Counted from the first letter of the stretch, positions 34,291 through 51,208 are shown. The stretch is DNA of 64,000 nt from Hortaea werneckii (GCA_037044905.1 JBAOKB010000126.1:124001-188000), one strand, 5' to 3'. Notes: generated by a model not told the origin, from the letters alone. A program made the numbers and translations.

Positions 34291-37200
34291 TACTTAGAGT
34301 TAGGAGTTTTTCTATATCCCCCTTTAGCTTCCTCTTTTATTCCCTTTATAAGTAGAATCTAGTATTAAGGGTTTCTTTTTAGCTACCCTCTTCTTCTCTT
34401 TTATAGTATTAGGTTCCCTACTATTTAACTCTCCTAAGCCTTTTAGAACTCTAAAATTGCTCCGCTAGTATTCTAAAGATAATCCTCTAATTCCTAAGTA
34501 TTTTCTTTATAGGGGTACCCCTTCTATTTTACTAAGTAAGTAACTCTCCTCTAGCTATTACGTCCTTTTCTTTAGATAGATTCTACTTCCTATTCTAGCT
34601 CTTCTTCGATTTCCTCTACTAGTAGCTATATATCTATAGACTAATAGTACTACTCTAGTAACAATATATAGAATACTAGGTAGATATAACCTATTTTTTT
34701 TAATAGTTCTAATTAGTATACTTATATTCTAATAGCGCCGAGAACTTTAAATAGCTCTATATATCTAAAAGCAAATTTCTTTTTTAGCTAAATAGTATAG
34801 AGGTTTTTAGCTAGTAATATTACCTTATCTCTAAGACTAAAAGTTTAGGGCTTATATTTTCTATTATAATAATATGTCTAGTATTTAATAGTAGTCTTTA
34901 AATACTCTAACATTTCTTTTCTTATAGCCCTAATCCTTTCTACTCTTTTATTAGTAGTAGGTACTTTAAGAGTATTACCTCTCTCTCTAAAGACATCGAC
35001 CTTAATATCGCCTAGTTAGACTACTATTATTCTATATATAAACTTAAATAGAAAGTATTTTAAGGATATATATTTAGAAGTATTATAGGCAAACTCCGCC
35101 TAGATTAGCTAATATAGCTAATAATCTTAATAGAAATTAATAAATATCTATAGGAATGTTTCTATAGTCTAGTTTTATTGCTCTGTTTAATTATCCGTTT
35201 ATAGGTAGAAAGTAGTACTTAACTACTATTAGACTATTTATTAGTATATTAACAACGCCTAGAAGTTACTTATAAATAGCGACCCTAAATCGCTAACTAT
35301 ACTCTTTAGTACTCTAAACTTTATAATAATATACTTCTTAAAGATATCCGCGAGGTTTTTAGTAGTTATAGATTTAAATACTATAATATACTTTATTAGC
35401 TTAAATAATCTATCTATAATTACTAGAATTACATCTATAATATCGCTCTAAAGGCTAACTACTAGTAGTAAGCCTATAATAAAATCGACTAAGAAATGCT
35501 TTAGAACCTCGTCTACTAGTAGTATATCTAGTAACTATAGTATCTTAAAAGGCTAGTACTTCTTTATCTTATATTTCTAGTATATATTATACTCTCTAAT
35601 ATACTTATCTATATCCTTTAGCCTATTTAGCTAATAAAATTTATTAGAAATATAGGCTTATATTTTTGCTCTACTATTATATCCTATACTTAGATTATTA
35701 TAGTACTATTATATAATATCTTTTTTAAGCTTTAGTATATTTAGGATATAGATCTTACTATTTTATAATAATAATCTAGTAGAGCTAATAGACTATAAGC
35801 TCTTCTAGTCGCTATTACTCTCTATTAAGTGTACCTTATACTCTATTTCTATAGTAAAGGTGTCCTAATACTATACCTTAGAGATTTTTATAGTAAGATT
35901 TATCCTAAGGATATCTAGTTATAGTCTCTTATATTTAATACCTAAAATCTCTACTACTAAGGTTTTACCTCTTATAGTAGATATTACTAGTCCTCTATTA
36001 GACCTACTATAATTATACCCTTCTCTAATAATACTTAAGGTCTAGATATTTAGGTACCCCTTAGGTAGCCCCTTAGCTTTATATAGAGGAGATATTAGTC
36101 TAATAGCACGCCTTCTATTAGCCTTAATAGTACCTAGGACTATAATTTACTACTATAGAGAATTACTACTACTTAGGACTCGAACCCTATAGTTTTTATT
36201 ACCCCTACCCTTTTAGTTTCTAGCCTTAAGTAGGTAACTTCTTAGCCTAATTTTAGTAGGGTCTATTCGGCTATATACTATTCCTACCTCTAATTATAGA
36301 GCCTAGCTAGTATTAGAGTTTCTCTAAGGCTCTCTCTTATAAGTATTATTAGTCTACTATTATAGCGCTTTATTACTAATAAGTAACTTATTATTAAAGT
36401 ACTTACTTCTTTTCTAAAGGGATTCCTTTCTTCTTAGTTTAGTAAACTTAAACTACTATTTTACTACTCTATTTAATTTAGTTTAAGCGTATTCCTATAC
36501 TATTCTTTAAATCTATATTCCTTAAATATAAGATTCCTTTTCTTTAAATATTCTACTAGTAGTCTATATTTTATTTAAAGGAGTAATTAATTTCTTTAGG
36601 ACTAGGAGTATTTCTATATCTACTTCGCTTCTTAATAGTAGTCTATAATTAGGCTTCTAAGAGAGTCTATCTATAAGGTTCTTCTATTTAGGCCTAAATA
36701 TAATTTCTATATTAAATTAGAATAGGAATTCTATTATTTAAGCTTACCTTCTATTTAGTTTTTTTATAGCTAGGAAATATTTTAGGATATTATAGTCTAT
36801 AATAACCTTAACTATACTTTTACTAAAGAGGAAATAGTATTACTATTAATATATTAACTCTATAATAGTAAGTAGCTCCTAGTTATAGGTAAGGTACCTT
36901 AGCTCTAATCCCTTTAACTTTTATAAGTAATATACTATAAGATACTACTACTTATTATTATCTAGCTAAAGTAGAATCTTAGAGATTATAAACCTAAAGG
37001 CATTAATCTCTAAGTAGACTAACTATACTCTATTTAAGTACTAAAGTAGTAATACTTTAGTAAATACTTCTTTTAGCTATTTTAGTAAGTACCTCCCTTC
37101 TTCTATTATTTTAAATAGGGGTAGTTAAATAAGTAATAATATTAAGCCTAAGACTTTCTATAAATATCCTTTAATAAAACGCTAGTAAAAGTTAATAAAG

Positions 37201-39515
37201 CCTAAGAGTATTAGCTAATCTAAAAGGTATAACCTTATACTTAAAGTAACTATACTAATAGTAGAATACTATCTTCTATTTATCTCCCTTCTAAATCTAG
37301 ATATAGTAGTAGGCCTTTACTAAGTCTAGCTAGGTAAATAGTATAGCCTTATTTAGATAGTCTAGGAGTTCTAAAATAAGTAGTAGTAGATAGCAATTAT
37401 TAATAGTTACGCTATTTAACCCTTAGTAGTCTATATATAATTAGGAGTCTCTATCCTTCTTAGATATAAATAAAATTAGTACCCCTACTAAGCTAATAGA
37501 CTAATAGAGGCGTCTTAGTAGAAGATTTTTCTTTAGATATTCCTAGAGAATAGTTAGCTCCTTCTTACTTAGAAGGTATACTAGTCTATAGGGGATAGCT
37601 TTTCCCTCTATAATCTTAATAGTATAGTTACTAGGCCTATATAGAGGTAACAATTTAGTATTATCCTTAGAGAATACTTTAGTAGAGTCCTTAAGCTACT
37701 TTAGTAGTTAAACTATAGTTAGTTTACTATTAGAGAGCTTAGTAAGTAATACTATATAGGATATTTTATCTATAAAAAGCCCTTACTTAAATTCCTTAGA
37801 ATTAACTTCTTAGACCTAATATATCTAGGGAATAAACTACTATTAAGGTGTCGATATAGTTTAGTTAATATCTAGCCCTATTTATTTAATCTAGGTATAG
37901 TCTAATAGTAAGTTATAGTTCTTATTTTCTATAATCTATACTTTAGTATCTATTTCCTAGGCCTCGTATTAGTTTATAAGTTGTATTATAAACTATAACA
38001 ATTCTATAGTTAGGAATTCTCTCCCTCCTATAGAAGTAACTTTCTAAAAATTATAAGTGTTAGTCTATAGTTAGTATACTACTATAGCTTAAGTAAAGAG
38101 TATTAAGGTTATCGCGCTAAAGTCTACTAGCGCGGTTAACTAGAATTCCTCTTTACTCTTATAGGTATCTACTATAATCTATATATTAATAAAGAGTCTC
38201 CTCTACTCTTCTATTAACTTCTATTTAGTCTTTAGCTAAGGTATAGTTATAGCTAGGACTTTAGGTTTTTTAGGTACTATTAGGAGTAGTATCTAGACTA
38301 GCTATAGGTAAAGTAGTTCCCTTAGAGTATATTATTAGGCCTAGTAGTAGAAGTAGGGTTCCTTCCTAGTAGTATATTATTAGGCTATAATTCTAGTATA
38401 GTACCTAGTAGGTTTAGGTAGCTACCTCTCTTAGAGTAAGGAGTATACCTATAATATAAGGGGTTGTTCTTCTCTTCTCTCCCTTTATAGTTAGATTAGT
38501 AATAACTATATTTTACCTTAGAAGTCTCTTTTAGTTAGGCTAAAAGTAGTATAAGGCTAGTTTAATAAAGGGGAATAGTCTATTATTCTAGGAGGTAGTT
38601 ATAAAGGCTTTTAATAATATTAGTAATAATTAAATAGTATTTCTACTTTTTAGTTATCTTATCTATACTAATTTCTACCTTACTATTTTTAAGGAAAGTA
38701 ATATAATTTTCTACTCCTTAGTTTTCTACTACCTTATTATTAAATAGTTAGACTATATACGTAATGCTATAGTTATAGGGATCTCATTCCTAGTCTACTA
38801 TCTAAGCCTAAAGGACTACTTAAGTTATTAGTATTTACTAAGTTACTTCTCTTTTATAAGCTAGTTTTTTAATATAGCCTTTATAAAGCGCAAAATAGTA
38901 TATATATACTTATTAATCTAGTAGTAGTAGATATATAATTATATAGAATACTATTTTGTAGTTTTAGATAAATACCTATACCCCGCTAATAGAGCTACTA
39001 CTATACTCCTTAGGATATTATAGTAAGAAGTTCCTTTCTTCCCTACTTTTAGTATTATAAATACTCTTATTAATAGGAGGAGCTTTAGTAAAGATATAAT
39101 TATAAGTATTAATTAGTCCTATAATAGAAGTAGCCTTCTAGTACTCTTCTTTATTATTCTTAATATAATAGTTATTTTAGCGCTAGAGTAATAGTAGAAT
39201 ATTATTAGCCTACCTCTTCTATCCTTATTTTTAAATAGTAGCTTTAACTTATTCTTCTACTATTTAGTAGATTTAGTCCTTTAATATAGTAACTATATTT
39301 TTCTATATATTATCTACTATTAAAGCCTATATAGTCTAGTAGGATCCTAGTATAGCGCCCTACTATCTACTAATTAATAGAGTTTAGTAGTCTACTTAGG
39401 TTCCGCTTCTTATAGTAAGGTTTTCCTTAGGTGTTAGACTACTACTATATTATTCTATTATTATAATACTTAACTACTAGCCTATCTAACCTTAATAGTA
39501 TAGATAGAAAAAAAG

Positions 39516-39783
39516 TATAAAGCTAGCCTATAGATAGGGTAACTAGTTAGAGCGTTATTAGAGCGCTAGTAGAACGAATAGTATAGTAATATAGTAATAA
39601 TATAGTAACTACCTATTTAAATAGTAACTTTTCTCTATCTCTTTAGTCTCTATATACGCTCTCCCTAAAATACTACTACTAAGGCCTAGCTAAGCTTACA
39701 ACTTAGCCCTTATTTGCCTAAGGTACCGCTAACTCTCTACTAGTTCTCTACTATAGCTCCGATAATTTAGGGGTAGCCTTATA
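39516..39783 (-). repeat. 5' LTR (268 bp) of element B
   Basis: It is the same length as the partner at 31,502-31,769 and very similar. Downstream of the LTR on the minus strand the sequence CTTTTTTCTATC matches the position after the 5' LTR of element D. Confidence 0.88.
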
Positions 39784-40730
39784 TATTATGTCCCTTTCTC
39801 TAAATAGACTCTACCTCCTATTCTAGTTCCCTCTCGATTTCCTCTACTAGTAGCTATATATCTATAGACTAATAGTACTACTCTAGTAATAATATATAGA
39901 ATACTAGGTATATACGACCTATTTTTTCTAGTAGCTCTAGTTAGTACGCTTATATCCTAATAATTCTAAGAACTTTAAATAGCCCTATATATCTAGAAGT
40001 AAATTTCTTTTTTAACTAAATAGTATAAAGGTTTTTAGTAAGTAATATTACTTTATTTCTAGGGCTAAAGGTTTAGGGCTTATGTTTTCTATTATAGTAC
40101 TATACCTAATATTTAATAGTAGTCCTTAAATACTCTAATATTTCCTCCCTTATAGCTCTAATCCTTTCTACCCTCTTATTAGTAGTAGGTACTCTAGGAG
40201 CGTTACCCCTCTCTCTAGAGATATTAACCTTAATATTACCTAGTTAGATTACTATTATTCTATATATAAATTTAAATAGAGAGTACTTTAAGGATATATA
40301 CCTATAAGTATTATAGGCAAACTCCGCTTAAATAAGCTAGTATAGCTAATTATTTTAATAGAAGTTAATAAAGATATATAGGAATATCTCTATAGTTTAG
40401 TTCTATTACTCTATTTAATTATCTATTTAAGGGTAGAAAGTAGTACTTAACTAATAGTAGACTACCTACTAGTATATTAAAAATACCTAAAAGGTACTTA
40501 TAAATAGTAACCCTTAATTACTAACTATACTTTTTAGTACTCTAAACTTTATAATAATATACTCTTTAAAAAAGTTTATAAGGTTTTCGGTAATTATAGA
40601 TTTAGATACTATAATATACCTTGTTAGCTTAGATAACCTATCTATAATTACTAGAATTATATCTATAACATTACCCTAAAGACTAACTACTAGTAGTAAA
40701 CCTACAAAGTTAACTAAAAAATGCTATAGG
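39784..40730 (-). mobile_element. Gypsy copy C, left part (interrupted pol)
   Basis: This segment aligns to copy A (about 1,475-2,415) and element B (about 34,558-35,500) in the chromodomain-integrase part of pol, minus orientation. It stops exactly at the 5' LTR of element D and its continuation is found at 49,575, so D inserted into it. Confidence 0.8.
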
Positions 40731-40998
40731 TATAAGGCTACCCCTAAATAATTAGAGCTATAGTAAAGAACTAGTAGAGAGTTAGTAGTACCTAAGGCGA
40801 GAGAGGGCTAAGTTAATAGGCTCTACTAGGCCTTAGTAGTAGTATTTTAAGGAGAGCGTATATAGAGATCTAAGAGGTATAGAAAAGTTACTATTTAAGT
40901 AGGTAGTTACTATATTACTACTATATTACTCTATTATTACTCTACTAGTATTCTAATAACGCTTTAACTAGTTACCCTATCTATAGGTTAGCTTTCTA
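40731..40998 (+). repeat. 5' LTR (268 bp) of element D
   Basis: It starts TATAAGGCTACCCC and ends GGTTAGCTTTCTA, and is homologous to the other four 268-bp LTRs. Confidence 0.88.
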
Positions 40999-43900
40999 CT
41001 TCTTTTCTATCTATATTGTTAAGGTTAGATAGGCTAGTAGTTAAGTAATTATAATAATAGAATAACGTAGTAGTAGTCTAATACCTAAAGAAAACCTTAC
41101 TATAAGGAGTAGAACCTAAAGAGACTACTAAACTCTATTAACTAGTAAATAGAGAGGTATTACGCTAAGTCTTACTAAACTAAATATACTTTAATAGTAG
41201 ATAATATATAAGAGAATATACTTACTATGTTAGAAGACTAAATCTATTAGATAGTAGAAGAATAAATTAAAGCTACTATTTAAAAATAAGAATAGAAGAG
41301 GTAGGCTAATAATATTCTACTATTACTCTAGTACTAGAATAACTACTATAATATAGATAATAAAGAAGAGCGCTAAGAGGCTACCTCTATTATAGGACTA
41401 ATTAATATTTATAATTATATTTTAACTAAGGCCTCTTTTATTAATAAGAGTATTTATAATACTAAAAGTAGGTAGGAAAGGAACTTCTCTCTATAATATC
41501 CTAAAAAGTATAATAGTAGCTCTATTAGTAGAATATAGGCGTTTATCTAAAACTATAAAATAATATTTTATATATAACTATATATCTACTACTACTAGAT
41601 TAATAAATATATATATACTATCTTACGTTTTATAGAGGCTATATTTAAAAACTAGTCTATAAAGAAGAAGTAACTTAGCGAGTACTAAATAACTTAGGTA
41701 GTCCTTTAGGCTTAGATAGTAGACTAGGAATAAGATCCCTATAACTATAATATTATATATATAGTCTAACTATTTAATAATAAAATAGCGGAAAACTAAG
41801 GAGTAGAAAACTATATTACTTTCTTTTAAAATAGCGAGGTAGAAATTAATATAGATAAGATAATTAAAAAGTAGAAATATTACTTAATTATTACTAATAT
41901 TACTAAAAGCCTCTATAATTATCTCTTAGAGTAATAGACTATTCCCTTTTACTAGACTAACCTTACTCTACTCTTAGCCTAGCTAGAAGGGACTTCTAAA
42001 GTAAAATATAGTTACTACTAACCTAACTATAATAGGAAAGAAGGGAGGAATAACCCTTTATACTATAGGAGTACTTCCTATTTTGAGAAGGGTAGCTACC
42101 CTAACCTATTTAGGTCTATATTAGGATTATAGCCTAATAATATACTACTAGCGAGGAACCCTATTCCTACTACTAGACCTAATAATATACTCTAAAGAAA
42201 TTACTTTACCTATAGCTAATTTAGATACTACTCCTACTAGTATTTAAAAAACCTAAAGTCCTAGCTATAATAGTACTCTAGCTAGAGACTAAAGGGGGGC
42301 TAATAGAGGAGTAGAGGAGACTTTTTATTAATATATAAATTATAGCGGATACTCGTAAGGGTAAAGAAGAGTTCTAGTTAACTATATAATAACCTTAATA
42401 CTCTCTACCTAAGCTATAGTAGTATACTAACTATAGACTAATACTTATAACTTTTAGAAAGTTACCCTTATAGGAGGGAGAGAATTCCTAACTATAGGAT
42501 TATTATAGCTTATAGTATAATTTATAAACTAGTATAAAACCTAGGAAATAAATACTAAAGTATAGATTATAGATAATAAGAATTATAATTTGCTACTAGA
42601 CTATACTTAGATTAAGTAAATAGGGCTAGATATTAATTAGACTATACTAATACCCTAATAGTAGTTTGTTCCTTAAGTATATTAGGTCTAAGAAGTTAAA
42701 CCTAAGGAATTTAAGGAAGGGCTCTCTATAGACAAAATATCCTATATAGTATTACTTACTAAGCTCTCTAATAGTAAACTAACTATAGTCTAACTATTAG
42801 AGTAGCTTAAAGATTTTATAAGGGTATTCTCTAAGGATAATACTAAATCGTTACCTCTATATAGGTCTAGTAACTATACTATTAAAATTATAGAAGGGAA
42901 AACTATTCTCTATAGACTAATATACCTCCTAAGTAAAAAGGAGCTAACTATCTTCTAAGAGTATCTAGAGATAAATCTTCTATTAGGATGCCTCTATTAG
43001 TTTAATAGCTTAGCTAGGGCACTAATTCTATTTATACCTAAAAAGAATAGGGACTTCTAGTTATATATAGATTACTAGAGATTAAATAATATAATTATTA
43101 AGAATTGCTACCTACTATTACTTATTTTAGAGCTCCTAGACTACTTAAATAGGGCTATACTATTTATCTAGCTAGACTTAGTAGAGGCCTACTACTATAT
43201 TTAGATTTAGAAAGGAGACAAATAGAAGATAGCGTTCCGCTATTAGTATAGACATTTTAAATATAAGGTTATACCCTTTAGATTAGCTAATACTCCTATT
43301 ATATTCTAATTATATATTAATTAGTACTCGAAGGATTAGTAGATACTATTTATATAGTTTTTATAGACAATATTCTTATCTTTTCTAAGTAAGTATTAGA
43401 CTACTAGCAGTATATCTATATAGTACTAAAGCGCCTATAGAAATTTAACTTATATATTAAGCTAGAAAATTATAAGTTTACTATAATTAAAGTAGACTTC
43501 CTAGGGTTTGTCTTATAGTCTAATAGTATAGTAATAGAGGGCTAAAGAGTAAATACTATTAATAAGTAGTTTAAGCCTATATTAGTTAAGGAAGTCTAGA
43601 TTTTCTTAGGCTTTATTAACTTTTACTAGCGTTTTATTAAAGGGTATTTATAGAAAGCGTTAGGCTTAATATTATTACTTATTTAACTACCCCTATTTAG
43701 GATAATAGAAGAAGGGAGGTACTCGCTAAGGTAGCTAAAGGAAGCGTTTATTAGAGTACTACTATTTTAGTACTTTAATAGAGTATAGTTAGTCTATTTA
43801 GAGACTAACGCCTCTAAGTTTATAATCTCTAGGATCCTATTTTAGCTAAATAATAGTAAGTAGTAGTATTCTATAATATATTATTTATAGAAGTTAAAGG

Positions 43901-44532
43901 GATTAAAGCTAAGGTATTTTATTTATAATTAGGAGCTACTCGCTATTATAGAGTTAGTATATTAATAGTAGTACTATCTTCTTTCTAATAAAAGTATAGT
44001 CGAGGTTATTATAGACTATAATATCTTAAAATATTTCCTAACTATAAAAAAACTAAATAGAAGGTAAGCTTAAATAGTAGAGTTCCTATTCTAATTTAAT
44101 ATAGAAATTATATTTAGGCTTAAGTAGAAGAACTCTATAAATAGACTCTTCTAAAGGCTTAATTATAGACTACTATTAAAAAGCAAAGTAGATATAGAAA
44201 TACTCCTAGTTCTAAAGAAATTAATTACTCCTTTAAATAAAATATAGACTACTAATAGAATACCTAAAAAAGAGAAGCCTTATACCTAAGGAATATAAAT
44301 TTAAAGAATAGTATAGGAACGCGCTTAGGCTAAATTAGATAGAATAGTAAAAGGGTAGTTTAAGTTTACTAAGCTAAAAAGAAAGGAATACTCCTAGGAA
44401 AGAAGTAAGTACTCTAATAATAAGCTATTTATTAAGGATAAAGTACTCTAATAGTAAATTAATAATACTTATAAGAGGGAGACTTAGAGAAATTCTAATA
44501 CTAACTAGGTTCTATAATTAGAGGTAGGAATA

Positions 44533-44934
44533 TGTTACGAACACGGTCACGAGATAGTTAGACCCGAAGCGATTAGCTAGTAAGGGCTAGGGGAGAGAAG
44601 GATTACGTAACGCGTATATAGGTAAGCGCTACCTTAGTAGGCGACCGACTATATATATATAAGTAAGCGACCTGTCGATAAGCGACTAGGCGATTACTAA
44701 GCGACTAATCGCTAAGCGACCGAGCGATTAAGTATATAAAGACACGAATCTCTTATATATATAACTAGGCACGTTTCTTATTAGGAGTTCGTGTGTTTAA
44801 CTTATGTTGCAATCCGACTATTAGGTAGAGACCTTATAGCCTTATTATAATTAGTTATCCTACAACCTAGTTGTCTTAACACATTTGTTCTAAAGAGCTC
44901 TAAACCCGTAACACTACTTTGTAGGGTCGCAACA
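44533..44934 (+). mobile_element. Solo LTR (402 bp), less RIP-mutated, GAATA duplication
   Basis: This sequence begins TGTTACGA and ends CGCAACA. It is flanked on both sides by GAATA (44,528-44,532 and 44,935-44,939) and interrupts the pol of element D. It keeps CpA and TpG dinucleotides, unlike its surroundings, so it arrived after most RIP of D. It contains several AAGCGAC-type short repeats at about 44,620-44,735. No internal retroelement region is present, so it is a solo LTR. Confidence 0.85.
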
Positions 44935-46949
44935 GAATAGTATATAGCTAAATAGACCCTATTAGAATTAGACTAGAAAGTAACTCGCTTAAGGCTAAAA
45001 GCTAAAAGGGTAGGGGTAACAAAAACTATAGGGTTTAAGTCCTAAATAGTAGTAATTTGCTATAGTAGTAAGTTAGAGTCCTAGGTACTATTAGGGCTAA
45101 TAGAAGGCGTACTATTAGACTAATACTATCTCTATATAAGATTAGGGGGCTACCTAAAGGGTACTAAAGTATTTAGACCTTAAGTATTATTAAAAAAGGG
45201 TATAATCCTAGTAGGTCTAATAGAGGACTAGTAATATCTACTATAAAGGATAAAACCCTAGTAGTAGAGATTCTAGGTATTAAATATAAGGAGCTATAAT
45301 TAGATATTTTTAGGATAGATCTTACTATAAAAATTTCTAAAATATAGCGTTAAGACACCTTTGCTATAGAGATAAAGCGTAAGGTATACTTAATAGGTAG
45401 TAATAGTAACTAGAAGAGCTTATAGTCTATTAGCTCTACTAGATTATTATTATAAAATAGTAATATTTATATTCTAAATATACTAGAGCTTAAAAGAGAT
45501 ATTATAAGGTAGTACTATAATAATCTAAGTGTAAAATATAATAGTAGAGCAAAAATATAAGCTTATATTTCTAATAAGTTCTATTAGCTAAATAAGCTAA
45601 AAGATATAGATAAGTATATTAGAGAGTATAATATATATTAAAGATATAAAATAAAGAAGTACTAGCCTTTTAGAATACTATAGTTACTAAATATACTACT
45701 AGTAGATAAGGTCTTAAAGTATTTTTTAGTCGACTTTATTATAGGCTTATTATTAGTAGTTAGCCTTTAGGGCAATATTATAGATATAATTCTAGTAATT
45801 ATAGATAGATTGTCTAAGCTAATAAGGTATATTATAGTATCTAAATCTATAACTACTAAGGACCTTATAGACATCTTTAAGGAGTATATTATTATAAAGT
45901 TTAGGGTTTTAAAGAGTATAATTAGCGACTAAGGGTTACTATTTATAAGTAACTTCTAAGCGTTATTAATATACTAATAGGTAGTCTACTATTAATTAAG
46001 TACTACTTTCTATCTATAGATAGATAGCTAGACTAAACAATAGAACTAAATAATAGAGACGTTCCTATATATATTTATTAACTTCTATTAAGATATTTAG
46101 CTATATTAGCTTATCTAAGTAGAGTTCGTATATAATACTTCTAAGTACGTATCTCTAAAGTATTCCCTATTTAAGTTTATATATAGAACAATAGTAGTCT
46201 AACTAAATAATATTAAGGTTAATATTACTAGAGAGAGAAGTAATACTCTTAGAGTACCTATTACCGATAAGAGGGTAGAAAGGATTAAGGCTATAAGGGA
46301 AGAAATGTTAAAGTATCTAAGGACTACTATTAAATATTAGGCATATTATTATAATAGAAAATATAAGCCCTAAACCTTTAGTCCTAGAAATAAGGTAATA
46401 TTATTTACTAAAAACCTCTATACTATTTAGCTAAAAAAGAAATTCGCTTCTAGATAAATAAAACTATTTAAAGTTCTTAGCGCTATTAGAATATAAATAT
46501 ACTAGTTAGAGCTACTAGAAAAAATAGGTTATATTTACTTAGTATTCTATATATTATTACTAGAGTAGTATTATTAGTCTATAGATATATAGCTACTAAT
46601 AGAGGAAATTAAGGGAGAATTAGAATAGAAGGTAGAATCTATCTAGAGAAAAGGATATAATAGCTAAGGGAGAGTTACTTACCTAGTAAAGTAGAAGAGG
46701 TATCTCTATAAAGAAAGTACTTAAGAACTAGAAGACTACTTTTAGAACGCTAGTAGAGTAATTTTAGAGTTCTAGAAGACTTAAAGGAGTTAAGTAATAA
46801 AGAATCTAGTACTATAAAAGAAAAGGAGAGGGTAGCTAAAAAGGAACCCTTAATACTAGATTCTACCTATAGGGAAAATAAGAGAGAAAGGCCTAAGGAG
46901 GGATATAGAAAACCCCTACTCTAAGTAATAATTATAAAGTATACTAAAC

Positions 46950-49250
<2,301 letters not shown>

Positions 49251-49306
49251 ATAAATACTATAGTAAACTAAGTACTAGGGGCTAGCGACCCTAAGAGAGG
49301 AGCAAT

Positions 49307-49574
49307 TATAAGGCTACCCCTAAATTATTAGAGCTATAGTAGAGAACTAGCGAAGAGTTAGCGGTACCTAAGGCAAGAGAGGGCTAAGTTAATAGGCTCT
49401 ACTAGGCCTTAATAGTAGTATTTTAAGGAGAGCGTATATAGAGATCTAAGAGGTATAGAAAAGTTGCTATTTAAGTAGGTAGTTACTATATTACTACTAT
49501 ATTGCTCTATTAATACTCTACTAGTACTCTAATAACGCTCTAACTAGTTACCCTATCTATAGGCTAGCTTTATA
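49307..49574 (+). repeat. 3' LTR (268 bp) of element D
   Basis: It has the same length and ends as the 5' LTR at 40,731-40,998. The next bases resume copy C. Confidence 0.88.
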
Positions 49575-49690
49575 TTAGGACCTTATCTACTAGTAGTATA
49601 TCTAGTAACTAAAGTATCCTAAAAGGTAGATACTTCTTTATTTTATATCTCTAGTAGACGTTATACTCCCTAATATACTTATATAGACTA
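49575..49690 (-). mobile_element. Gypsy copy C, right part
   Basis: The sequence continues copy C across the inserted element D; it aligns to copy A at about 2,415-2,530. Similarity is lost near 49,690. Confidence 0.75.
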
Positions 49691-50328
49691 GTAAATTTTA
49701 ACCCTAGAATTTAGCAAAAAATTGCTTAGCAATTTAGAAAGCTACTAAGTACTAGCTTAGTAGTAATATTAGCTTATTTAGTAAAAATAGTAATTTTCTC
49801 TAGATTGTATAACTACTTTACTTTAATTACTACTAGTAGGGGGAGGAACTTGCTTTTTAGTATAGATTCTTATAGTAAGTACCTATAAATCTCTACTAGT
49901 AGTAGTAAGTATATAGCTAAGGTAATCCTTAAGGGAAGAAGGTTAAAAGCTATAGCATTTACTAGTTTAACTACCTCTTAAGTAAATAAAGTAGTTACTA
50001 ATTAGTATAGTAACTCTATAGAATAATCCTATAGGCTATTAACTAATCTATAGAGAGGGTACAAAGGCTATTACTATATAAGCTTAAAAGACTAGGCTAA
50101 AGGTATACTTAATACTAATTCTTAAGCTTAATATAGTTTTATTAAAATTCTACTAGTTTAGTAGTAAATATTAAAACTCTTATAGGTTTATAAAGGTATA
50201 TATTATCTATTTAGTATATTATAAGCTAAATTGCTATAGAGAAACTAAGCAAGATGTAATTAGCTATTATTATAAGACCTATCTATTATCTACTTAATCT
50301 CACGTAGTATAGAGGTTTATTTATAGAT
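49691..50328. mobile_element. RIP-mutated AT-rich DNA, unresolved
   Basis: The composition is the same as the surrounding transposon DNA, with no open frame and no recognised domain. It is the target of the solo LTR that follows. Confidence 0.5.
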
Positions 50329-50596
50329 TATAAGGCCACCCCTAAACTATTAGAGCTATAGTAGAGAACTAGTAGAGAGTTAGCGGTGCCTTAGGCAAGA
50401 GAGGGCTAAGCTAGCGGGCTTAACTAGGCCTTAGTAGTAATATTTTAAGGCAAGCGTATATAGAGATTAGAGAGGAATAGAAAAGTTGCTATTTAAGTAA
50501 GTAGTTACTATATTGTTACTATGTTGCCCTATTATTGTTCTACTAGCGCTCTAATAACGCTCTAACTAGTTACCCTATCTATAGGCTAGCTTTATA
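50329..50596 (+). mobile_element. Solo 268-bp LTR with perfect TAGAT duplication
   Basis: This fifth copy of the 268-bp gypsy LTR is flanked by TAGAT at 50,324-50,328 and 50,597-50,601. It keeps more CpA/TpG (for example GGTGCC) than the LTRs of B and D. No internal sequence is attached, indicating LTR-LTR recombination. Confidence 0.88.
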
Positions 50597-51208
50597 TAGA
50601 TAGACTAGTTATTACTCTTACTAAAGAAGGGGCCTTTAAGACTAGCAATTAGACTATTAGGTATAACTATCTCTTAAAGCTTTAATCTATAACCTTTATT
50701 AGCTACTATAGTATAACTCTTAATCTATAGTTAGCCTTATAAAGCCTATAAAATAGCTATTAATAAAGCCCTATGTATATCCTTTAGTACTAGTATTTTT
50801 TTATAACCTCTATCTACTAAAGAGCTTTAAGTATTTATATAATAGTAGATACTAGTAGGTTAGCTAATTATAACTCTTTAATAGATACTCTATAGTATCT
50901 AGAAAGACTACTAATAGATATCTAGGGCTATAGCTAAAGTCTTAGTAATAGTTAATCTATTTTACTAGATAAGTAAGTTAATAAAGTAGTATATAGATTA
51001 CTAGTACTAGTAAAGGCCTTATCTAGTTCCTCTAGTAGATAGACTCTAAGTTAAATACCTTAAGTAGTTGCTTAACCTCTCTATACTCTAGCTTTAGCTT
51101 ATAGTAATAGGTTTTATCTAGCTAGCTATCTAGAGAAAATTAAAAGGCATAATATAGTAGTAGATAGTAATAAATCTTTCTAGGCTACTAGCGCTATCTC
51201 TTTTTTAT
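50597..51208. mobile_element. RIP-mutated AT-rich DNA, unresolved
   Basis: The AT-rich sequence lacks CpA/TpG and has no open frame. A decayed coding region on the minus strand is possible but was not identified. Confidence 0.45.

Larger units (their letters stand above)
31502..39783 (-). mobile_element. Chromodomain Ty3/gypsy element B, RIP-degraded
   Basis: The element is 8,282 bp, bounded by two 268-bp LTRs. Flanking 5-mers are TACTA (left) and TATTA (right), a target duplication differing by one C/T change. On the minus strand the order from 39.5 kb downward is gag-like, RT, RNase H, integrase (about 35.5-34.8 kb) and a chromodomain-like end (about 34.75-34.45 kb). About 2.5 kb more lie between pol and the 3' LTR, with coding-like sequence on the opposite strand. 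Frames are destroyed by RIP stops. Confidence 0.82.
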
